A DNA stretch of 64,000 nucleotides from CATQHD01 sp965243165. Lineage in GTDB: Bacteria > Actinomycetota > Acidimicrobiia > Spongiisociales > Spongiisociaceae. Shown one piece after another: positions 58,843 through 64,000 of this stretch; positions within the stretch are counted from its first letter, which is position 1, and every line of letters starts with the position of its first letter. The stretch is from contig OZ251535.1 of assembly GCA_965243165.1 (NCBI GenBank), positions 992,001 to 1,056,000 of the forward strand, read 5' to 3'. A program made the position numbers and the translations under genes. The notes below the pieces were generated by a model. It was given only the letters and a program-made list of their open reading frames with translations, did no database searches and had not been told where the DNA came from.

Positions 58843-59987
58843 GCCAGCGCCTCCGCGATCCATGCGTCGACCTGTTCTTGGTTGTCGGCGATCCACTGGC
58901 TGACGAGGTCGTCGATGTCCGCCCCGTTCTCGTGTTCGATGATCTGCTGTGTTACGTCTACGATGTTCAGCTTCACTACCTCGAGCAGCTTGGCGGCGGC
59001 CGGGTTTTCGTCCAAGAAGTCATGGCGGGCCGACGCCACTATGTCGGCCACCTCCCAGCCGACATGGCAGGCCCCCCTCGCTTCGACGTCGGGGCATGCT
59101 TCGCCGCCGATCGGCGCCGTGCCGGGTCTCTGGTCCCACCCTTCTCCGCCTTCGCGCCCCAGCGGGTTCGAATCATCCAGGACCTCTTCGACCGCCAGCC
59201 AATACACGTTGTCTCCCGGGCGCATTTGGGCCATGTAGGAGCTCGGAGTCCATATGTAGATGACCATCGGCTCGCCCGCTTCTACCTTGGCGATGGCGTC
59301 GGTGACCATGGCTTCGTAGCCGGCCAGCACCTGCCGTATGTTCTCCCAGCCCGAGAAGGCGATCTGGCTCTCTATGACATCGTCGCAGGTCCAGCTCTCC
59401 GGGCATCCATAGATGTCGGCGATGCCGTTGCCGGGGTCGATGTCGACCGCGTCGTACGCGGCGAGAGCGGCAGGGTCGTTGTCGAGGTCGTCGAGCGTTG
59501 CGATCCCGTACTCATCGGCGAAGGACTTGGTGATCAGGTATCCCTGCAAAGCGCTTCCGGCCAGCAGACCGCCTATTCGTCTGACGTGATCGCCTACCGA
59601 GGAGTTGTCCGGCAATCTGGATTCGAGCCAGCTGTTGTGGTTCGGGAACCAGCTGTTGACCCAGAAGTCGGCGTCTCCTTGGGCCATCGCCAGGTAGGCC
59701 AGCGACGGTCCCAGCTCGGCGTCGGCCGGGTCGCTCACCTCGTATCCCAGCATCTGCATGAGCCGGCGCACCAGTTCGGCCTGGAAGTAGCCGGTCGGCC
59801 AGTTGGCGCGGGCCATCGTCACGCTGACGCCTTCGCCCGGCAATGCCGCAGGTTCTGCCTCTGCCGCGGTTGCCGCCGCCGCGGCGGTCTCGGCGGCCTG
59901 CGGGTCTGGGGCAGCGCCGTCTCCGCAGGCCGCAGCCGGCGCCGCGAATGACACCAGAACGAGAAGGAAGTTTCTGCTGAGACCCAT
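58833..59987 (-). CDS. Glycine betaine-type ABC transporter substrate-binding lipoprotein (1)
   Basis: A 384-residue lipoprotein of the OpuAC/ProX family. The signal ends AAAC (lipobox), followed by an Ala-rich linker. Binding-fold segments: VSVTMARANWPTGYFQAEL, QMLGYEVSDPADAELGPSLAYLAMAQGDADFWVNSWFPNHNSWL in outline, GIADIYGCPESWTCDDVIESQIAF and IYIWTPSSYMAQM, rich in Trp and Tyr as expected for a cation-pi cage around a quaternary amine. It is closely similar to the next gene upstream. Confidence 0.9.
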   Translation of the reverse strand: MGLSRNFLLVLVSFAAPAAACGDGAAPDPQAAETAAAAATAAEAEPAALPGEGVSVTMARANWPTGYFQAELVRRLMQMLGYEVSDPADAELGPSLAYLAMAQGDADFWVNSWFPNHNSWLESRLPDNSSVGDHVRRIGGLLAGSALQGYLITKSFADEYGIATLDDLDNDPAALAAYDAVDIDPGNGIADIYGCPESWTCDDVIESQIAFSGWENIRQVLAGYEAMVTDAIAKVEAGEPMVIYIWTPSSYMAQMRPGDNVYWLAVEEVLDDSNPLGREGGEGWDQRPGTAPIGGEACPDVEARGACHVGWEVADIVASARHDFLDENPAAAKLLEVVKLNIVDVTQQIIEHENGADIDDLVSQWIADNQEQVDAWIAEALAAA

Positions 59988-60045
59988 GTTCGGCTCTCCG
60001 TGCTTCTGATGGAATGCGGCCTGTGAAGGGGCGCAGGAAAAGCCA

Positions 60046-60089
60046 TTCAGCCGAAGGAGGCACCCAGAAGGGCGTCCCCTTCGGCTGAA
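60046..60089 (-). terminator. Hairpin terminator between the two binding-protein genes
   Basis: ttcagccgaagg (60046-60057) and ccttcggctgaa (60078-60089) form a perfect 12-bp stem with a 20-base loop. On the minus strand tggctttt follows, giving a Rho-independent terminator for the upstream gene at 60108-61289. Some read-through may supply the downstream copy. Confidence 0.7.
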
Positions 60090-60107
60090 AGGCGGGCGGC
60101 GGGCGCG

Positions 60108-61289
60108 TCAGGCGGCGGCCATGGCCTCCGCTATCCATCCGTCGACCAGATCCTGGTTGTCGGCGATCCACTGGGTGACGAGGCCGCCGATGGCTGCCCC
60201 GTTGTCCTGCTCGACGATCTGGAGCGAGACGTCCACGACGTTCAGCTCCACCACCTCCAACAGCTTTGCGGCGGCCGGGTTCTCGTCCAAGAAGTCGTTG
60301 CGGGCCGAAGCCAGGATGTCCGCGGCCACCCAGCCGAGCTGGCAGGTTCCCCGCTCGGCGGCGTCGGGGCACGCATCGGCGCCGATCGCGGCGGTGCCGG
60401 GCCGCTGGTCCCATTCTTCGCCGCCCTCGCGGCCGAGGGGGTTCGAGTCGTCCACGACTTCATCGACGCCCACCCAGACCACGTTGTCGCCCGGCCGGAG
60501 CTGGGTGATGTAGGAGCTCGGCGTCCATGTGTAGGCGACCATCGGCTCTCCGGCGTTTGCCTTGGCGGCGGCCTCCGCGATCATGGCGTCGTAGCCGGCC
60601 AGCACCTGGCTGATGTTCTCCCACTCCGAAAAGGCGATCTGGCTCTCGAGGATGTCGTCGCAGGTCCAGCTCTCCGGGCATCCGTAGATGTCGGCGATGC
60701 CGTTGCCGGGGTCGGCGTCGTCGGCGTCGTAGGCGGCGATTGCGTCAGGGTTGCTGTTGAGGTCGTCCAGCGTGTTGATCCCGTACTCCTCGGCGAAGGA
60801 CTTGGTGATCAGCAAACCTTGAAGTCCTCCGGCCATCATCATGCTGCCTATCGCCGTGACGTGGTCCCCCACCTGGGAGCCGTCCGGCATGTCGGCTTCG
60901 AGCCAGCTGTTGTGGCCCGGATACCAGCTGTTTACCCAGAAATCGGCGTCTCCTTGGGCCATCGCCAGGTAGGCCAGCGACGGTCCCAGCTCGGCGTCGG
61001 CCGGGTCGCTCACCTCGTATCCCAGCATCTGCATGAGCTGCCGCACCAGCTCGGCTTGGAAGTAGCCGGTCGTCCAGTTGGCGCGGGCCATGGTGACGCT
61101 GACGCCCTCACCCGGGAGCATCTCCTCCATCATGGTGGTGGAAGTCGGTTCCGGGGCAGTGGGGGCAGTGGTGGTGATTTGCGCGGCGGTCGTCGCCGTT
61201 GTCGTGGTTTCCTCGCTGCTGCTTCCGCAGGCTGCGGCCAGCAGAGCGAACACCGCCAACGCTGCGGTGATCCTATTGCTGTGTTTCAT
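60108..61289 (-). CDS. Glycine betaine-type ABC transporter substrate-binding lipoprotein (2)
   Basis: A 393-residue paralogue of the protein at 58833, nearly identical over long stretches (GYEVSDPADAELGPSLAYLA, MAQGDADFWVNSW, NPLGREGG). The lipobox is LLAAAC, and a Thr-rich linker (EETTTTATTAAQITTTAP) replaces the Ala-rich one. The duplication is tandem and clear at DNA level. A membrane-protein gene lies upstream beyond an inserted IS element, whose end is 57 bases before this start, so the promoter of this gene may be altered by the insertion. Confidence 0.92.
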   Translation of the reverse strand: MKHSNRITAALAVFALLAAACGSSSEETTTTATTAAQITTTAPTAPEPTSTTMMEEMLPGEGVSVTMARANWTTGYFQAELVRQLMQMLGYEVSDPADAELGPSLAYLAMAQGDADFWVNSWYPGHNSWLEADMPDGSQVGDHVTAIGSMMMAGGLQGLLITKSFAEEYGINTLDDLNSNPDAIAAYDADDADPGNGIADIYGCPESWTCDDILESQIAFSEWENISQVLAGYDAMIAEAAAKANAGEPMVAYTWTPSSYITQLRPGDNVVWVGVDEVVDDSNPLGREGGEEWDQRPGTAAIGADACPDAAERGTCQLGWVAADILASARNDFLDENPAAAKLLEVVELNVVDVSLQIVEQDNGAAIGGLVTQWIADNQDLVDGWIAEAMAAA

Positions 61290-61346
61290 AGGCTGTATCC
61301 GTCCTTTCGGTTTGGTCTCGCATAGAGGACCTTAGCCAGGTTTGAC

Positions 61347-63007
61347 CCTGAATCCACCGTCTTTGGTTGGGGTGAGGGTGGTTTGGGGTTTGGTGGGTGA
61401 TTTCGGGGTGGTTCGGGGGTGTTTCTGGGATGGTTTCGGATGGTTGGGGGATGGTTCCTGCCGGTTGGGGCCGGTTTCGGGGGGTCATGGACGGCGGCGG
61501 GCGGGTAGGGGCGTGTGCAGTTCAGGTCGGGGCGTCCTGAATTCGAAAACCGGAAGAAAGCAGCTGTCTGGGTTCAGGAGAGCATCGGCAGGCTGCGGAT
61601 GCTGGCCATGGTCCGCTCATAGAGGCGGGCCCAGGGCCACCGGGCGGGCAGGCGGAGCAGAAGACGGCCGCCGTGGTTGACAACCCGCCCAGGAATGCCG
61701 AACAGCCGGTTCCTGATGGTGCGGCCCACGGTGAGTTTCCCCGGCGGGATGCCGCTGTGATGCGCTATCCACCGCTGAAAGTTGTGAGCCAGCACAGCAC
61801 AGGCCAGCCAGGCGGCGTTGGCTGGGAACTTCCCGGACGGGAGACGAGCCAGGCCGTTGTCTTTGAGATCCCGGACGGCGAGCTCCACCGAAGCATGACC
61901 GCGGTGGTATCTATCGGCCGCGGCCGCAGACCTGCCGCTGCTGGTTACGAAGGGATGGTAACGCCAGTTGGTCCACAGCTCTCCCTGTTCGGGCTGTTCG
62001 GCGGGGCCGGTGCGGCGGACGACCAGCCGCAGCGGAGGCCGCCCCCGGGAGTGGAGGACGGTTTCAGCGACTTGGGCTTGCCCGCCCTCGGGATAGCCGA
62101 TAGACGTCCAGTCGTCTTCGGGAATCGCTTCGACCGCTGCCCTGACGTTCGCATGCAGGGGAACAGTGATCGACCAACCCACACCGAGGCGGTCCAACGT
62201 TTCGACCAGCCGATAGGACCAGAACCCGGCGTCGGCCCGCACGGTGATGGGGCCGGAGGCTCCGGCTCTGCGGACCCGGCGGACGGCCTCGGCGGTGAAA
62301 TCAACTTGACCCCGCTTGGACCCGCCTCCCCGCAGGCGGGCGGCGACTACTTCGCCGGTGCCGGCCCGGACCGCCAGCAGCGGGTGGTAGCCCCATTGTT
62401 TGGTGTGCCCGTAGGCGGCGCCTTGTTTGTTTTTGCCTGACACTTCCCGGATGGTCGAGTCCACATCTATGGTTACCGGCTTGTCTCCTGGACCGTTCCC
62501 TTGTTTCCACACCCGCCGCAGCGCCTCGCCCCAGGCTTTGTTCAACTGGCTGACATGACCCCAGGTAAACGCCCGCAGGAACGTACCCAACGTCGAAGGG
62601 GCCATCACCAAAAACCCCAGCACCCTCCGGGTTCGGCCCGACCGCAGCCGATCGGCGTGGTCGATGTGCGAACCGCCCGTCAGGATCGACATCACCAACG
62701 TCAGGATCTTCCGCCCCGGGTTCGCCCCGCCCGGGCGGCGGCTCATCCGCAGCGTCGCGTCCACCAAGTCTTCCAGGCCCAGACGATCAGCCAGCGTCGA
62801 GGCTGTCAGCAGCCCCGCGTCGGCTACCAGCGACTCGTCGTCGAACACCGGTTGCAGCCGGTCGATGTTCTGCGGTACTCTTTTCACAGGAAGTGCCTCC
62901 TCGTCCAGGGCCGAAGCCGTTGTTTCTTACAGCTATTATCCCAGGTCAGGGAGGCACTTCCCAGCATTTCCACCCGCAACACCCCCACCCCCATCGGTGG
63001 ATTCAGG
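61347..63007 (-). mobile_element. Complete IS1380-family insertion sequence (1,661 bp)
   Basis: The terminal inverted repeats begin CCTGAATCCACCG at both ends (61347-61359 and the inverse at 62995-63007). A 5-bp target duplication TTGAC flanks it (61342-61346, 63008-63012). One transposase gene fills most of it. A G/T-rich low-complexity stretch (61361-61480) lies near the left end. Size and ends fit the IS1380 family, and the intact gene with duplicated target points to recent movement. Confidence 0.9.
61574..62887 (-). CDS. IS1380-family DDE transposase
   Basis: A 437-residue transposase. The catalytic acidic residues are expected in TIDVDSTIREV, TVRADAGFWSYRLV and a Glu in HASVELAVRDLKDNGLARLPS. 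The N-terminal DRLGLEDLVDATL and LTLVMSILTGGSHIDHADRLR segments are typical of the IS1380 family. The frame is uninterrupted. No other copy is in the window. Confidence 0.93.
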   Translation of the reverse strand: MKRVPQNIDRLQPVFDDESLVADAGLLTASTLADRLGLEDLVDATLRMSRRPGGANPGRKILTLVMSILTGGSHIDHADRLRSGRTRRVLGFLVMAPSTLGTFLRAFTWGHVSQLNKAWGEALRRVWKQGNGPGDKPVTIDVDSTIREVSGKNKQGAAYGHTKQWGYHPLLAVRAGTGEVVAARLRGGGSKRGQVDFTAEAVRRVRRAGASGPITVRADAGFWSYRLVETLDRLGVGWSITVPLHANVRAAVEAIPEDDWTSIGYPEGGQAQVAETVLHSRGRPPLRLVVRRTGPAEQPEQGELWTNWRYHPFVTSSGRSAAAADRYHRGHASVELAVRDLKDNGLARLPSGKFPANAAWLACAVLAHNFQRWIAHHSGIPPGKLTVGRTIRNRLFGIPGRVVNHGGRLLLRLPARWPWARLYERTMASIRSLPMLS

Positions 63008-63033
63008 TTGACAAGATCGGTAAGGGGCGGCCC

Positions 63034-64000
63034 TCATTCCGATCCGTCTGCTGGTTCTCCGGCAGAGCCGCCCGCCGGGCCGCCGGCGGCGGCGCGGGGT
63101 TCGCCGTATACCCTGGCGCGCCGGTATTCCTTGAGTACGGTCATAGCCGAAGCAATGATGAATACCCCGCCGATCAGCGCCAGAAACGAACCTATTCCGC
63201 TTACGAACTTGGGGTGGCCGGAGCGCACATGGGTGAAAATCCAAGCGAGTGCGATGCCGGCGACGCCGCCTCCGATGCCGGCGGTCGCGGCGCTCCACCG
63301 CCATCTCCGCAGCTCACCGGGGCCGAACACCCCAGCCGCGGGAAGACCGGTCAGGACGGCGGCCAGACCCGCCAGCAGAGCCCAGAGGCCGAGCTGGGCG
63401 CCGCGGGTGCTGACCCCGTCCGTTTTGACATCCTCGCGGGTGGCCGTGCGCAGCTCCAACACCCTGGCCCCGAGCGCTGCTCTTTCTTCAGAGTTTTCCT
63501 GAGCCCGCCGCTCGAGTTCCTCTATCTCGGCTTGAACACTCGGCGTTATCACGGTTTCTCCCCGTTCGTCGAAGCTCCAGACGGAGAAAAGGCCGATCAG
63601 CAGAGCAAGAACGGCGGCGCCGATTCCGATCAAACTTCCCGAGCTCACCCCGGACGGCAAGGGGCGGAGGGGCTGGTGATCCGCCGCCCTGGTCCAAAGG
63701 ACCGCTCCGGCCGCGGCTGCCAGCCCGCCCGCCATCGCGATGTACACCCCGACTCCTTGACCTGGATCCACTGCTCCGGCCACTGCATCGGCGGCGCTCA
63801 TCGGCCTGGCCAAGAAGTGTGAGGCGGCAACGATCAACGCAGAGAAGGAGGCGATGACCGCCCCGTCGGGGGCCAGCCAGCGCGGCGCCCGGCCCGGCCG
63901 GGATGCGCCGGCCGCCGCGGCCGACACTATGAACAACCCGAGCGCCAGCACCGCGATGCCGAACCAGGATCCTCCGGAGGCCGCCAGTCCGTTGAAGACC
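63034..64000 (-). CDS. Multi-pass membrane protein with external or cytosolic coiled coil (5' end outside window)
   Basis: At least 322 residues are visible, and the frame stays open to the window edge. About seven hydrophobic segments are seen, for example SWFGIAVLALGLFIVSA, AVIASFSALIVAASHFLA, GVYIAMAGGLAAAAGAVLW, LIGIGAAVLALLIGLFSVW, LGLWALLAGLAAVLTGLP, GIGGGVAGIALAWIFTHV and FVSGIGSFLALIGGVFIIASAM. A charged coiled coil (SVQAEIEELERRAQENSEER) lies between the fourth and fifth. I do not recognise the family. Without the IS it would lie about 80 bases before the binding-protein gene on the same strand, so it may belong to that transporter operon. Confidence 0.7.
   Translation of the reverse strand, partial: VFNGLAASGGSWFGIAVLALGLFIVSAAAAGASRPGRAPRWLAPDGAVIASFSALIVAASHFLARPMSAADAVAGAVDPGQGVGVYIAMAGGLAAAAGAVLWTRAADHQPLRPLPSGVSSGSLIGIGAAVLALLIGLFSVWSFDERGETVITPSVQAEIEELERRAQENSEERAALGARVLELRTATREDVKTDGVSTRGAQLGLWALLAGLAAVLTGLPAAGVFGPGELRRWRWSAATAGIGGGVAGIALAWIFTHVRSGHPKFVSGIGSFLALIGGVFIIASAMTVLKEYRRARVYGEPRAAAGGPAGGSAGEPADGSE

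Overview
The window is high-GC actinobacterial DNA, most likely from an uncultured member of Acidimicrobiia. Two WhiB regulators (20.3 kb and 46.1 kb), a DUF2342-type zincin, a eukaryotic-type glutamine synthetase and Thr/Glu-rich exported proteins point to Actinomycetota. The class-level placement is inference from overall flavour, not from a marker gene tree. Many genes are closely packed, use GTG or TTG starts, or overlap by ATGA/GTGA.

Layout. 0-1.2 kb: 3' end of leuS. 1.3-9.0 kb: a giant exported Calx-beta repeat protein ending in a glycine-rich linker and SLH-like repeats. 9.2-16.5 kb: an accessory stretch with a membrane-anchored helical protein, a coiled-coil membrane protein with a decayed tandem copy and a second remnant, and several miniature inverted-repeat elements, interleaved with SCP2, mrp, an IscA-type protein, ridA, a methyltransferase and glnII. 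16.5-20.2 kb: sdhCAB, with a 201-bp miniature element between sdhC and sdhA. 20.2-27.9 kb: a WhiB regulator translationally coupled to a lipoprotein, tatA, peroxiredoxin, a zincin, an HtrA protease, moaE, bioY and a Lon-like PDZ protease. 28.0-34.6 kb: three tRNAs and tig-clpP-clpX-valS. 35-42.9 kb: small membrane HhH protein, gamma-glutamyltransferase, flavin reductase, a DNA methyltransferase fused to an HNH nuclease, TlpA-like thioredoxin, VOC protein, M23 endopeptidase and FxsA. 42.9-49.7 kb: selA-selB, a second WhiB, NfeD-like protein, a receiver protein, a CNNM/CorC protein and tRNA-Pro. 49.7-57.6 kb: MttB-like methyltransferase, dimethylglycine/sarcosine-type dehydrogenase, ornithine cyclodeaminase-like protein and ppc. 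57.7-58.8 kb: the C-terminal stub of an ATP-binding protein coupled to a ParA-like protein with a degenerate P-loop. 58.8-64 kb: two tandem glycine-betaine-type binding lipoproteins, a complete IS1380-family element with target duplication, and a partial multi-pass membrane protein.

How the genes work together. The 49.7-61.3 kb block couples predicted uptake of quaternary amines (two binding proteins) to demethylation (MttB-like plus FAD/GcvT dehydrogenase), which suggests use of methylated osmolytes as a C1 and nitrogen source. The sdh, ppc and glnII genes cover central carbon and nitrogen metabolism. The tig-clpPX set, HtrA and Lon-like proteases form a protein quality-control group.

The most unusual signals are two families of miniature inverted-repeat elements, one of which supplies the last codons and the stop of mrp; a decaying two-gene ATPase module at 57.7-58.8 kb; a lone methyltransferase-HNH fusion at 37.9 kb; and a shared helical domain in two otherwise different exported proteins.
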